A stretch of DNA of 64,000 nucleotides from Ambrosia x helenae. Its lineage: Eukaryota > Streptophyta > Magnoliopsida > Asterales > Asteraceae. Where the stretch lies: NCBI GenBank assembly GCA_030844895.1, contig CM061231.1, forward strand, positions 136,433,023-136,497,022, written 5' to 3'. Shown here piece by piece: positions 46,490 to 57,891 of the stretch. Position numbers and translations under genes: made by a program. The stretch's first letter is position 1; the number at the start of each line of letters is the position of its first letter. The notes under the pieces are model-generated. The model was given only the letters and a program-made list of their open reading frames with translations, made no database searches and was not told the origin of the DNA.

Positions 46490-46612
46490 TAAGGCTTGAT
46501 ACAAAAGCACTTTTGAGCCGGTGGTCTCACTGGAAACAACCTCTCTATTCCCACGGGCTAGAGGTAAGGTTGTCTACATCTTACCCTCCCCAGACCCTAC
46601 ATTAGCTTTTGT
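46490..46612 (+). mobile_element. Au-like SINE 3' segment
   Basis: GAGCCGGTGGTCTCACTGGA, AACAACCTCTCTATTCCCAC and GTAAGGTTGTCTACATCTTA with CCCTCCCCAGACCC follow the conserved body of Au-type SINEs as I recall it. A more decayed relative lies at 3346-3435. Confidence 0.6.
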
Positions 46613-47616
46613 TATTGATAGGATTAACTGAGTATTATGATGGTGATTATCATCATTTTTTATAGATTAAAGATGTATAGGTAAAAGAATTCAAGAAGTA
46701 CAAATATATATGTGAAAAAAGAATAATAAGATAACGAGTCACAATAATTTGTAGAATGTATATACATAGAATGGGTAACATTCCAAACATCGACTTTACA
46801 TTATTATCCACATTTACCTTTTGTAAGACCAAACGGTATGATCTCGGGAAATACATTCGGTGGGTATATGTGGCCATTTTCCCCATCCCCCCCCCCCCCC
46901 CCTCCCCCCTTGTGAAAGTTGTTTGATTGGTTCATTTTTATTTTTATTTTTTTAAAATCAAAGTGTATATAATAAAAAAAAGGTGTAATAAGGGAATTGA
47001 GGGAAACCATTTCCAAACTTTAGAGGAGAAAAGAGGGAAAATGAGGTGGCGCTGACGTGGCACTCGGGAAAGGAAAACCACACCATATAGCCTGATAGTT
47101 ATTCCTGATCACATTTGGTTGTGAATTGTTTTAGTTTCTTTAATTTACACTTATTTGTGACGTACTTGATTAATAGGACGTGTCATAGGACGTAAGTATA
47201 GGGCAAAGTTGTTTAATATGATAGTAAATAAAAGACAAACCAAGTGTGTGAGGCTTTCACAATCGCATGGTCTGGATCGAGGTGCTGTGCTTGTAGACAA
47301 TTAGATTTGGGTTTCTTAAATACAATCAAAAGCACATATGCCACCCTCTCTCCTCCACGTCGGCTCACCGGACCTCTCTATCTATCCTCAATAACGTCTC
47401 TCTTAGTAGCAAAGCTTGAAAAAAATACTGGTGGGGGCCAATAATCACAAGACTCAAATTCCTGTCGGTGGTGGCAGAAGATCAAATCAGTGAAGACGGG
47501 ACTTAATTCATATAAAAATTACCCACGAAAATTGCAAACTTTCACACTTGAACCAAAAACAGTGAGGGTCGAATACCCCTGACCCCATTATCCTTCGCCA
47601 ATGGTCTCTCTCTCCT
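46613..47616. other. Intergenic with poly-C tract
   Basis: A run of C broken by one T at about 46888-46908; otherwise unremarkable sequence, no gene. Confidence 0.6.
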
Positions 47617-47624
47617 CCCTCTGC

Positions 47625-47859
47625 TTTTTTTTTTTTTTTTTTTTTGAAAGATAACTTTTATTAAACCACCAACGGGCAAACTATCCACAAGACAGGGACA
47701 GACGCCAAAAACCACAATACAGGAAAGCCAACATTACATATTATATAATATCAAATCTATTCCATCTATCCCAATCGACTACCGCATTTTTGTATCTATT
47801 CTTGTACCATAAGAACCCCAAGAATTTGATATCCGCGACAACCTCAACAAGACTCAAAT
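47625..47859 (-). mobile_element. 5'-truncated L1-type LINE tail
   Basis: A run of more than 20 T on the plus strand (poly-A tail on minus) is followed by L1-like 3' sequence (ATAACTTTTATTAAACCACC). The imperfectly bounded direct repeat TCCCTCTGCTT occurs at 47616-47626 and 47860-47870, an 11-bp target duplication of the length expected for L1 retroposition. Only about 235 bp of the 3' end was copied. Confidence 0.7.
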
Positions 47860-47870
47860 TCCCTCTGCTT

Positions 47871-48500
47871 ATATTCCCCTTCGGTGGTCATTCGTGGTCA
47901 CTGGTTTCTCTCAATCTCTCTTCACATGTCATCCCCATTCGTCAACCCTCCTTCTCTCTCTTCCACGTTGGGTCATGTATGCTGACTCTGACTCATCACC
48001 ACATCAAAGGTGCAGAGCAAGAGATGAACAATTCAACCTTTTATTGAAAAACTATAAAAAAGTTTTTTGTTTTATATAATGCTTTTCATTTAAAACTCTC
48101 CCCTGTATATGTTACATACCAACTAATATATTAATTCTTTATGATTTTTGTTTTCATCCCAAATAACATTAATGAAACTTATAACACTAGACAAATTACA
48201 AATTAAAGTAAATAACTATCACACAACAGGATATATAAATCATTAACATCATAAAAGCATTGAGACTTGTGAGTCAATTAACCTTCTAAACCATCACATT
48301 TGATTTATCATCACTTTTATAACACATTAAACACCACATTTTGCAATTAAGTATATTATTATATTTAGAGTATGGAAATACAATATTTTAGCCGGAAAAA
48401 AAAAAACATCATCTCTCTTCCAAATCACATATTTTCAAAATTTATAAACCTCTCTTTCTGTTTCTGCAACTTTTTATATATATAAAAAAAAAAAACAAAC
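47871..48500. other. Intergenic / 3' flank of serine-rich gene
   Basis: AT-rich, no other gene seen. Confidence 0.6.
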
Positions 48501-49019
48501 TTAAAGTCCAAAAATACGCTTACAAGCTTTCAACACACTTCCACTGCTTCGTTTCTTCACAGTGTTCTTAGATCTTGTCATCTGCAACACTTCATCATCT
48601 TCTTCAACATCAAACGAATAATCCGAACACTGATCATGTATTCTGGCATACCTTTCAGAAACAGATGAAGATCTTCTGACAGACAAAACCCTCTTCACTG
48701 CTGTGTGCAGTGTTCTTCCAGTGCTGTGCTGTTTCTGGATCTTGAATCTGCTGTTTGCATCAGTTGTGGAAGCATGAGAAGTTGCTGACCGGTTTATTCT
48801 CATGTTTTCCTTGGAAAAGGTTTCATCTTGTTGATTGTTATTATTATTATTATTGCCTGAATAGTGATTGTAATCATAATCATCATCAAGTGCTTTGGTT
48901 TCATCTTGTTTTGGAGATTTGATGGTTTGATGTGAGAAAGATGTGGATTTTGATGTGTTCATCAGCTGTATCTTTGAATATCCCTTCATTTTCAAAGATG
49001 CTGTGGAAGTAGAGGCCAT
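48501..49019 (-). CDS. Small serine-rich plant protein, uncharacterised
   Basis: Intronless ORF of 172 codons starting MASTSTASLKMKGYSK. The N-terminal half is Ser/Thr/Asn-rich with an Asn run at about 56-62 (an AAT/ATT microsatellite in the DNA). The conserved-looking part is C-terminal: KRVLSVRRSSSVSERYARIH (about 109-128), an acidic patch FDVEEDDEV, and a basic end SVLKACKRIFGL. That SVSE(R/G)Y...LKACKR(I/L)FG arrangement recalls a family of small 'serine-rich protein-like' plant proteins of unknown function. No signal peptide, membrane span or catalytic motif. The intact frame with a conserved-looking C-terminus makes it a credible gene. Confidence 0.75.
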   Translation of the reverse strand: MASTSTASLKMKGYSKIQLMNTSKSTSFSHQTIKSPKQDETKALDDDYDYNHYSGNNNNNNNQQDETFSKENMRINRSATSHASTTDANSRFKIQKQHSTGRTLHTAVKRVLSVRRSSSVSERYARIHDQCSDYSFDVEEDDEVLQMTRSKNTVKKRSSGSVLKACKRIFGL

Positions 49020-49022
49020 GCG

Positions 49023-49062
49023 GTGTGTGTGTGTATATATATATATAGAGAGAGAGAGAGAG
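49023..49062. repeat. Compound microsatellite in 5' leader of serine-rich gene
   Basis: (GT)n, (AT)n and (AG)n runs follow directly upstream of the ATG; on the coding strand this is a CT-rich leader followed by AC. Confidence 0.85.
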
Positions 49063-50677
49063 ACTAAATTAAATACAAAATGAGTAGTCTAAAAAATATA
49101 GTATATTGTTTTAACTTTTTTTTATATAAAAATAAAAAAGAATAAAATCTTTGTTTAGAGTATGTGTAGTATTACTATATATAAATTTTATATAAAAAGC
49201 GAAATGTTTTTAAGAAAATGATTACTTTCCGTAACTATATATATAAGTAGTGTTATTAATCTCATGTATTTAGCCGGCTCGGTTTTTAAGTGAGTTGAGC
49301 TCAAGTGCACATTTCCAGCTTGATTGAAGATTTTGAGTCGAGTCGAACTGACTTGTTTAAAAGCCAAGCCATGTTCAAGCTATATCAAGCTCGGCTTGTG
49401 ACAACCTATCTATTATATACATAGTGGCAGGGGTGAAGCTTCCCAGAGTCGGGGGTGCCCATGCCCTTTTTTTTGCTTAGTAGTGTAAATTTATGTGTTT
49501 TCGTCTAAAAATTTACACTACTAAGTTCGCACTCTCCGCTTTAAGTGTTTTAAGGGTTCCGTAACTTTCACAAGTTGGAAAAGCATTTTGTACAATAAGT
49601 CTTTTATGTACATATGTGTCGTGTGTGGATATATATATAGAGAGAGAGGGAGATTATGTGAATTACAAGTAGGTAAATTGGATTAATTAGCAGGATGAAT
49701 TGCTAAAACTTAGGAAGATGCATGCAACTGAGATGGGATCCTGATCTTTTTAATATTGTTTCTTATTACACACAAAAAACATAAATGATCTGTCAATTAA
49801 AGTTGAAAATTTAGTCATTTGTTCTAATAGTTTAAGGGACTCCTCACATGAAATATATGTATGTATAATATGTGTGTACACGTGTGGGGGGAGAGTGAAG
49901 ACAGTGGAGGTGGCGAGGTGGATGACAAAAATAAAATTGGTGTAAGAAACTAGTAGGAAATTGTGAATACTTTAGATATGAAATAATAAAGCCAAGTAAC
50001 AGCTGCACACATTCGACAACCCCCATCTCCTTCAATTATTATTAAATTATTTTATTTTATTTTTATTTTTATTTTTTTGTAATATATATATATCTTTATA
50101 TTTTTATTTAAATCAATACTGAAAAATAAACACGTGAATTCAAAATAGTGATGTAGTCAACAACGGTGTTTGTATATCTATTATAATGCAATTTGTCAAA
50201 GGGGAAATGTGAAAGCACTTGGGTCACCAAACATGGTGGCGCAAGATAGTCCAGTCCAACCCGCACTACATGCATTTCTTTAAACTAAAATGTTTTTAAC
50301 AGATCTAATTAATATATTTCTTGTTTTAATTTCTCCCTTTTATTATATTTATTTTATATTTGTAATTTATTTTTAGAGAAAACCACACATATTGTCCTTT
50401 AGTTATCAGTCAAATTGCATCGTATGTCATTTATGTAAATTTTTCACTCCTTACGTCATTTCTTTTGTAAATTTGTTACACCCTGAGGGTCTGGGTTCTG
50501 ACTAGGATTCCGATCCAATAGTAAGTCCTATTAATCTGTTTATTTTCATCTCTAGCGGCTGTTAACTGAAATAATGATAGGGTTCACGGAGGACGGAGGT
50601 GTTAGAGATCCGATGAAGTTATCATTAGATATGTGATTATTTCTCTCCTTTCTCCTTTGATCAGTGTATTACTCATG
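49063..50677. other. Intergenic with MITE remnants
   Basis: 49262-49400 contains decayed GAGCCGAGC-type words like the MITE at 35319 (GCCGGCTCGG to AAGCTCGGCTTG). 49425-49520 contains a CAGGGGTGAAGCTTCCC segment like a hAT end. No gene. Confidence 0.5.
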
Positions 50678-50680
50678 TTA

Positions 50681-52153
50681 GACCATGTGTAGTGGGGCTT
50701 TATATTTATAAAGCCCCTGAATGTGATTGGTCCACGTGGCTGCTGAGTCAGCGTGGAGAGAGAAACTGAAAAAGGGGTGTAGTGGTGGGGCTTTATTTAT
50801 AAAGCCCCTGTTTGTGATTGGTTGATTTTTTATATATATTTTTTTATCTTTTAATTCAAAATAATTAAAATAAAATGCAAATAAATATAAAAAAATCACA
50901 AATAATAATAAAAACACACAACTGATATTAAAAAAAAAAGTTACACAGATCCTAAATTCCTAAATTACTTATTAATCCTAAATTACTTATTAATCCTAAA
51001 TTAATTATTAATCCTAATTTTCTCCACTATGGAGAGTAGTTGTCCCAGGGGAAGTAGTACTCGGGTGAGACGGAACGTGAGCTGTCCCGTCCATCAGATC
51101 TCGCATCTGAGGGGAAGTAGTAGTACTCACGAGGAGGGGTAGGTTGGCTATAGTAGTACTCCTCCTCCTCAATCTCCCTCAGGGCTTCCAAGTCCCCCTC
51201 AGTTGGGGAAGTCCCATGGTCTTGGGGGATGGGGATGGGGGTAGTTTGCTGTTGGGGGATGGGGATGGGGGTAGTTTGCTGTTGGGGGATGGGGGTGGGG
51301 GTAGGGGTAGTCTGGTGTTGGGGGAGTGAAGCAGCCCAGGGGGTAGGGGGCGACAACGTTAGTCGCTCCATTTGTTGCTGGGCCATGACATAATCCATAG
51401 CCCAGACCAATTCCTCATCCGTCCAGTCATCATCGGCAGGAGGATGAGGAGGAAAGGTTGGTTGTGCAGCAGCAGCAGGAGGAAAGGTTGGTTGTGCAGC
51501 AGCAGCAGGAGGGGGATATAACCAATGTTGTGGAGGAGGAGGAGGAGGATAAATAGGAGGTTGTGGAGCAGCAGTAGGAGGAGGAGATGAGGAGAATGGT
51601 AGTCTCCGGGGACGGCCCCGTCCCCTGGGATACCGACGAGAGTACTGTCGGAGGTTAGAGGAGGATGAGCCTCCTGGTTGAAAACCAGACATATTATGGT
51701 TTGAGGAGGAGGATGAGGAATTGGAGGTGTGGTTGATAAATCTGATTTGGTTACCTATTTATAGGGTTAGCAAATTTTGAAATTCAAACGGTTTGGGGGG
51801 AAAACGTTTGAAATTCAAATTTTGAAATTTAAACGGTTTGGGGGGAAATTTTGAATTTTAAACGGTTTGGAACAGTAACCGTTTAAAATTTAAAATTTTA
51901 AATTATTAATATTATTATCATGTTTATTATTATTATTATGTTTATTATTATTATTATTATTAAAAATAAAAAAAAAAAATAGTTGACCTTTGACCTTGCC
52001 ACATGGCAAGGTCTGATTGGATGTTGAAACAAGCATATGGCGTTATTAATATAAAGCCCCAACCAAAAAATGGTATATAGCGCCCCCCTGTAGCGGTGTG
52101 GGGGGCGCTATTTTTGAAAAATTTTGATATATAACGCCCGAGTACGGGTGGTC
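50681..52153. mobile_element. PIF/Harbinger-like element, 1.47 kb, with an ORF
   Basis: The ends are GACCATGTGTAGTGGGGCTTTAT and, from the right, GACCACCCGTACTCGGGCGTTAT, imperfect inverted repeats flanked by TTA on both sides (50678-50680, 52154-52156). TTA/TAA duplications are the Harbinger signature. A second GGGGCTTTAT...ATAAAGCCCC hairpin lies inside the left end. No DDE transposase is present. Confidence 0.75.
51027..51692 (-). CDS. Proline/glutamine-rich ORF inside Harbinger-like element
   Basis: 221 codons starting MSGFQPGGSSSSN. A basic RGRGRPRRLPF patch (about 24-34) is followed by long proline- and alanine-rich tracts, a short structured-looking DDDWTDEELVWAMDYVMAQQ segment (about 86-105), three tandem PIPQQQTTPI units, and an acidic, tyrosine-rich C-terminus. 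The WTDEEL block faintly resembles the start of a SANT/Myb helix, as in the accessory ORF of PIF/Harbinger elements. The match is weak. It could equally be a captured host gene fragment. Internal tandem DNA repeats (51225-51315; 51450-51510) explain much of the sequence. I assign no function. Confidence 0.45.
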   Translation of the reverse strand: MSGFQPGGSSSSNLRQYSRRYPRGRGRPRRLPFSSSPPPTAAPQPPIYPPPPPPQHWLYPPPAAAAQPTFPPAAAAQPTFPPHPPADDDWTDEELVWAMDYVMAQQQMERLTLSPPTPWAASLPQHQTTPTPTPIPQQQTTPIPIPQQQTTPIPIPQDHGTSPTEGDLEALREIEEEEYYYSQPTPPREYYYFPSDARSDGRDSSRSVSPEYYFPWDNYSP

Positions 52154-52156
52154 TTA

Positions 52157-52413
52157 TACACATATTGACTTGTGGAAAGTTGGAAGAATCTCAAAAGGGG
52201 TGAAAGGTGTTTTGTTGGTTTCTTGAAGATGGGCAATTGAAAAGTTGACTAGGTTTTATTATTGTTAAAAAAAATAAAAAAAAAATTATTTAACGGTGAA
52301 TTGACATGTTTGCTCCTCACGTGAGGGCCACATGTCTGAGATAACTGATTTTTTTAACGGAAGTAACCCTAAACGACATAGGGTGTAACAAATCTATATA
52401 TATATATATATAT
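52157..52413. other. Spacer ending in (TA)n
   Basis: No gene. A (TA)n tract at 52395-52413 borders the inverted-repeat element that follows. Confidence 0.7.
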
Positions 52414-52499
52414 GGTAGAGATCATACGAGAACCAACTTTAGAGAGAGAACCAAAAAAAACCAATGTGAACAGGGGTATTTTTGTAATTATGTGGATAG

Positions 52500-53134
52500 A
52501 TTTTAAAAAAATCACGGGTCATAACATTGGATAAAAAGGTTGGGTCATACCAAATACCAAGAGATAAAAAGAGGTGGATACATCAAAACCCTAGTTTATC
52601 ACAAAACCAGCCTTTACCACCGTAATCCACCACCATCATCAATGACAACTGATACCACCTTCATCAACGACAACTCCTACCACCGTGTATCAACTACAAC
52701 CGCCATATCGACGATATTGAGAATCATGAATCGGGTTTCTGGCTTAAATATAAAATAAAGACGATAGCCAATGGAAAACTTAACCAGGAGTCAGATGTGG
52801 AGCAGGAATCAGAGAGGCTCCCTTTGCCAAATATAAAACACGAACAGGAATCATTGGGAACAGGAATCAAATCAGAAACTTCATGACAGCCTCGGCAACA
52901 AATATTAGGAGTCCGGTGATGTTAACGAGCCTGAATAATAGCGCACCAAACCCGAAGAGAGGTGGCGGCAGGGGATAAGCAACAAGACTTAACATCTAGG
53001 CGTTGGTTTAAAAGAACACTACATGTCATTGAACTCTGGATACACATTCTATTTTATTTTCTTTTTCTAAAAGTCAAACTTATTAATTTAAGAGTCATGT
53101 TATTTACACATTATCAAAAAGGAAGTTTGCACAG
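52500..53134. other. Left arm of inverted-repeat element, non-coding
   Basis: No gene recognised; CACCACCATCATC-type low-complexity around 52620-52700. Confidence 0.5.
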
Positions 53135-53463
53135 CCCTCTACGGCCCGTAGAGGGCTCTACGGGCCGTATAGAGGGTCAGTGTAATAAATGTTCACCCCT
53201 CTACGGCCCGTACAGCCCTCTACGGGCCATAGAGGTGGGTTGGTCGAGTGCATTTAAACCCTAGACGGCCCGTAGAGGGCTCTACGGCCCGTAGGCAGTA
53301 CGAGGTACGATGTCATTGAATGAAGTGTCTGACATTCAGTGTGTCAGTCTGAAAAAGCTAACCCTCTACGGGCCGTAGAGGGCTATATGGCCCGTAGAAA
53401 ACCTGGTTGTTGGGAGCATTAAACCCTATACGGCCCGTATAGGCCTCTACGGGCCGTAGAGGG
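53135..53463. repeat. Palindromic-motif array 1 (CTACGGGCCGTAG)
   Basis: About ten copies of CTACGGSCCGTAG and near variants, mostly in inverted pairs joined by AGGGCT (for example 53138-53167). It lies just upstream of the transposase gene. Confidence 0.9.
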
Positions 53464-53561
53464 TCCAGATATATTCTTCTTCCTTGTCTTCTTTCTTCAG
53501 TTAACGAAAGAAAATTTAAAAACGCGGTGCACAAAAATCCGATCGATTCCAAGCTACCACG

Positions 53562-54724
53562 ATGTCTTCGGGTCACTACGGTAATGTTTCGGATGAATGG
53601 GAGCATTCGTTTAGCCTATCTCACGTCTCGGAAAGCCTTTTCGGAGCCGTGGTGGAACGTGGTGAGGAGGAGGTTAGCTCCGTTGTTCGCTATGGTGACG
53701 GGAATGCACTACCCGATTTGAACCTGCTGCCCGATTTGAACCAGGAGTACGTAGAAGAACCGGGGTCATTTTACTTGCCTCCGCCAAGTCATCCACAGTA
53801 CGAGGGAGGTGATAACGGTGGCGAGGAACCTGTCCCGGATGTTTCGTACGAAACGAATCAGGTGTGTTTATGAATTTGCACTTGTTTATAATTTAGACCC
53901 GTGTATATTTAGACTCGTATATTTAGGGTTTGTGAGATATTTAGACCCGTGTACATATTTAGACTCGTATATTTAGTCCCGTACCTAAATTTGTTTTAGG
54001 GTTTGTGATATATTAGTGGTTATTTGAACTCGTAGGGTTTGTGAGATTTGAACTCGTATATATTAGTTGTTATTTGAACTCGTAGGGTTTGTGAGATTTG
54101 AACTCGTATATATTAGTTGTTATTTGAACTCGTAGGGTTTGTGAGATTTGAACTCGTAAGGTTTGTGAGATTTGAACTCGTATATATTAGTTGCTATTTG
54201 AAGTCGTATATAAATTTTGCAGGTATTCAGGTCTCTTAAAGACCTCACAGAGTGGGTTTATCAAAGAGCAAAAAAAAAATGGTTACATTACCGTATACTC
54301 ACGTACTGTTTCGGAAGGCAGGGGGCCGAATAGGAGGGTAACGACGGCATGGATACGATGTGACCGTAGTGGCGTACATCATAGTGTAGCCACGGTTCGA
54401 AAGACGGGCAGTAAAAAATGTAATTGCCCGTTTCAACTAATAGGGAGATACCACTACGGCCATGATGGTTATATTTTGGAGGTCCAAAACCAAACACATA
54501 ATCACAAACCTTTCCAACACATCGAGGGTCACGCGTATGCTAGGAGGCTGGGTCCGGCCGAGTTAAAATTGGTGGATACACTTTATTTTCAAAATGTTAC
54601 GCCAGTAGACATACATTCGGCCGTTAGAAAACAAAACCCGGATAGTCCCTGCATCTTAAGAGACATACATAACACAATAACCAAGGTTAAGCATTTGTTA
54701 TACGGCGGCAGGACTCAAATGCAG

Positions 54725-54788
<64 letters not shown>

Positions 54789-55234
54789 TTCTTTATTATT
54801 ATTTTTTAATTATTATTATTGCTATGCAGGTACTCGAAGCCACATTGGTGGAAAAAAAATTTGTTTACTTCACCCGGAGGAATGACTCGACAAATGCGAT
54901 CGAGGATATTTTGTTTGTCCATCCCACCTCGCACAGGTTATGGCGTGCGTTCCCGCATGTGCTGATGATTGATGCGACCTACAAAACAAACGAGTATAAA
55001 CTTCCGTTTGTTCAAGTTGTGGGTATGACATCAACATCCAAGTCGTTTTGTGTCGCCCATGCATTCATCTCCGGTGAAAAAAAGGATAACTACCTATGGG
55101 TGCTACAAAGGCTTAAAGAGTTGCTAGAAGATAGTACGGAGCCCCGTGCTATAGTAACTGATTGTGAGAAAGCCTTGATGAATGCATGCGACATTGTATT
55201 TCCAGCAGCTTCGAAGTTGTTATGCAGGTATACA

Positions 55235-55292
<58 letters not shown>

Positions 55293-56020
55293 TTATTATA
55301 CATTCAGGTATCACATTCAACGAAATATATTGAAGCACTGCAGACAAGCCTTTGGAAATGCAGATTGGGAAATATTCGTGAAATCTTTTAAGCGATTATG
55401 TAGATCTTCATCTCCGGAATTTTATAGTCTCTGGTTAGACCGATTCTACAAACGACTATGTCAGGACGAACGAGCTGGTACATATTTTATTAATTTAGTT
55501 TAAAACGCATACATACACACATTAACAAATATCTTTTTTCTATCTTTTACAGGTGTTTTTGAATATATAGACCGGGTCTGGCTCCGTGACTACAAAGAAA
55601 GGTTTGTTTCTGCATGGACAGACACAAACTACAACTTTGGTCAGTATACGACCAACAGAGTTGAGAGCCAGCATGCAAGGTTTAAGATGCACATTAAGGG
55701 GGCTAACAACTCACTCCACAAACTTGTGATGATTGTAGACGATGTTGTAACGTCACAAGAGAGGGCAATAAACCACTCGTTTGAAGAGAGTTTATCTGTG
55801 AAAAAGGTGCACCATGACATACCTCTTTTTGAGGACCTACTCGGTAAAGTTTCCCATGCAGCGATCGAGAAGTTGATAAAAGAGATAAAAAATATAGAGA
55901 GGTTGAAGGAACGAAAAATGAGTTGTGGTCACCAGCTTTTCACGAGTTCTGGGTTGCCGTGTGCATGTCAATTAGATTCGTATATAAATAAAGGTAATAC
56001 CATTACTTTATTATTATTAC

Positions 56021-56068
<48 letters not shown>

Positions 56069-56400
56069 TACTACTACTACAACTATTATGTTTATGTTTA
56101 TGTTTATTGAATACAGGAATAAAAATACAGCTGTCCGAAATAGACGTCTTCTGGACACGACTGAATTACGAACCGGAAGTAGTATGGGGGGAACGTGACC
56201 TTGCGAGTGAGTGGGAGATAGTCAAAGAGACACTGATGTCTCAATCACCACGCGTTCAAAGAAATATGTTGTCAAAAATAAAGTCGGTGGTAAATCCAAG
56301 TATGACTGACACTCAACCTCCTGAGGTACAAAAGAATACTCGCGGACGCCCTACAAAATTAAAGAAAAAAAAACAGCAGGAGGATGCGCAAGAAGATGTT

Positions 56401-56465
<65 letters not shown>

Positions 56466-57306
56466 CCATTGTAGGAAGACGAGCCTGTTAGAAGACGTAG
56501 GCCATCAGACCCGGGTAAAGATAAAATGAGAGTGTGTAGCAAAAAGTATCCACTCTTAGTAGGGGACAGGTACATAAATAACTATTTATACATACATACA
56601 TATGTACACATCCCCTAATCATGATTTCCCAATGTTTGGCGGTGACAGGTATAAATTTGTGCTTAGACAATTTAAGCATCAGATTGATCCCCTTTATCGA
56701 CGGTTTGTCACGCATATTCAAAATGTCCAGCCAGACGGTAACTGTGGGTTCCGATCTGTAGCTTTGGCTTTGGATATGGAGGAGGAAGACTGGCATTTGA
56801 TCCGCCACCTTCTTAAAGAAGAGATGATGGGTCAATACCGTGAGGATTGGTACGAGATTTTGAACCAATTCGACGATAACGGTTTCGCCCGCATATACTC
56901 GTCCTTAGATTGGACGGGAGTCGGGAACACACCTAATTCAAAGTGGATGGAGATGCCTTTGACTGGATTAGTGATTGCTCAGGCATTTGGTGTGGTCCTT
57001 CAATTCTTCAGTCCTCTTGGAACGAGCACATTCTTCCCTATTCACAAGCATCCTCAAAGCGTGCCAGAACATCGGGTCATTTCGATGGCCTTCGTGAACG
57101 GCAACCACTTCATCATGCTAAAGCTAACAGACGACGCTCCGATGCCTTATCCGAATGGAACATGGAGGCGTTGGGTAGATGTAAATCACAACCCATGGTT
57201 AGCACTATACAGGGATCGTCTTGATGAGTGGCGTAGGCTATCTCAAAGAGATCCAGAGTTGTTTGACCTAACAGGCTGTCCTGATTCTTCTGATAGTTCG
57301 GTGTAA
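53562..57306 (+). CDS. Mutator-like transposase fused to OTU cysteine protease
   Basis: Eight exons (53562-53861, 54223-54724, 54830-55227, 55308-55477, 55553-55993, 56117-56397, 56475-56569, 56649-57306) join in phase apart from one extra base in a run of ten A at 54270-54279; without it the product is 947 residues. Order: acidic N-terminus; FAR1/WRKY-GCM1-like zinc region (CDRSGVHHSV, CNCPFQLIG, THNHKP); MULE DDE domain (VLMIDATYKTN about D315, IVTDCEKAL about D378); SWIM-like CGHQLFTSSGLPCACQL; basic linker (RGRPTKLKKKK); OTU domain with PDGNCGFRS (D758, C761) and GNHFIML (H about 882). It would cut and insert element DNA; the OTU part would remove ubiquitin-like modifiers. Most introns are (TTA)n. 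It is probably a functional-class gene with one frameshift. Confidence 0.8.
54010..54210. repeat. About 49-bp tandem repeat forming intron 1 of transposase gene
   Basis: Roughly four copies of GTTTGTGAGATTTGAACTCG plus TATATATTAGTTGTTATTTG fill the distal part of intron 1 (53862-54222); related TTTAGACCCGTGTATA repeats fill the rest. Confidence 0.85.
54725..54829 (+). repeat. (TTA)n intron 2 of transposase gene
   Basis: 105-bp intron: GTATTATTATTATT at the donor, repeat throughout, ending GCTATGCAG. Confidence 0.9.
55228..55307 (+). repeat. (TTA)n intron 3 of transposase gene
   Basis: 80-bp intron, GTATACATATTATTATT to TTATACATTCAG; flanks join as LLCR-YHIQRN, the expected MULE sequence. 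Confidence 0.9.
55994..56116 (+). repeat. (TTA)n intron 5 of transposase gene
   Basis: 123-bp intron: GTAATACCATTACTTTATTA, then TTA and CTA repeats, ending TTGAATACAG. Confidence 0.88.
56398..56474 (+). repeat. (TTA)n intron 6 of transposase gene
   Basis: 77-bp intron: GTTAGTATTATTATT to TATCCATTGTAG; almost entirely repeat. Confidence 0.88.
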
Positions 57307-57463
57307 ATTTGTTTTTATAATGTATAATGATTTATTAAATACATTTTTTTATTTTTTATTATTATTTTACATATACAATATGAAATGAAAACGTTATTTT
57401 ATAAAAAAAACCTATACCACCTAATTAAAACTAACAAAATTTAAAAAAAACAAAACTTGTATT
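57307..57463. other. Transposase gene 3' flank
   Basis: Short AT-rich stretch after the stop codon; no other feature. Confidence 0.6.
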
Positions 57464-57730
57464 GGGCCGTAGAGGGCCCTATGGGCCGTAGGTAAGATTT
57501 ATCTACGGGTCGTAGGGCCCTCTACGACCCGTAGGCTTCTGGGAGATGCTCGTAGACACCATCTATGGCTCGTAGAGGCCATTGAGCCTACGAGCCGTAG
57601 AGGCTTCTACGAGCCGTAGGCAAAATGTTTTGATTTCTAAAAACTTTTTAAAGTTTATAAAAAGTTAATCAGTAGTTTTTTAAAAAAAATTGGAGTCTAC
57701 GACCCGTATAGGTCCCTACGGGCCGTAGAC
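57464..57730. repeat. Palindromic-motif array 2
   Basis: About nine copies of CTACGRSCCGTAG-type words between the two genes, including the CGAGCCG and CGACCCG core variants. Confidence 0.88.
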
Positions 57731-57796
57731 TAGGATTTTTTTTAAAAAAAATTGGGTTTTCAGTGATATGTTATATATAATTTTTGGCGTTTCTTT

Positions 57797-57828
57797 TGAA
57801 TCGCCAAAACTATATAGTTTTGGCGATT
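57797..57828. promoter_or_regulatory. 32-bp perfect palindrome upstream of second gene
   Basis: GAATCGCCAAAACTAT followed by its exact reverse complement, 64 bases upstream of the ATG at 57892; the centre reads CTATATAG. Flanking words TTTTGGCG and TCTTTTGAA repeat nearby. It could be a hairpin, a binding site or part of a promoter. Confidence 0.6.
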
Positions 57829-57891
57829 CTTTTGAAACACCTTAATTATAGAAACGCCCTAACTAACTATATATTCTTTGATTTTGCAGTT

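Noticed and set aside
46888..46910. Poly-C run as a functional element
   Set aside because: A simple homopolymer broken by one T; length may be a sequencing artefact.
53135..53463. CRISPR-like regularly spaced repeats
   Set aside because: Spacing is irregular and the motif occurs in inverted pairs; this is plant nuclear DNA with transposon genes on either side.
54191..55333. Long ORFs with runs of Leu, Ile or Tyr (also at 55186, 55687-56529, 58541, 59123)
   Set aside because: The runs are translations of (TTA)n introns; splicing them out joins the flanking coding sequence in phase with family sequence.
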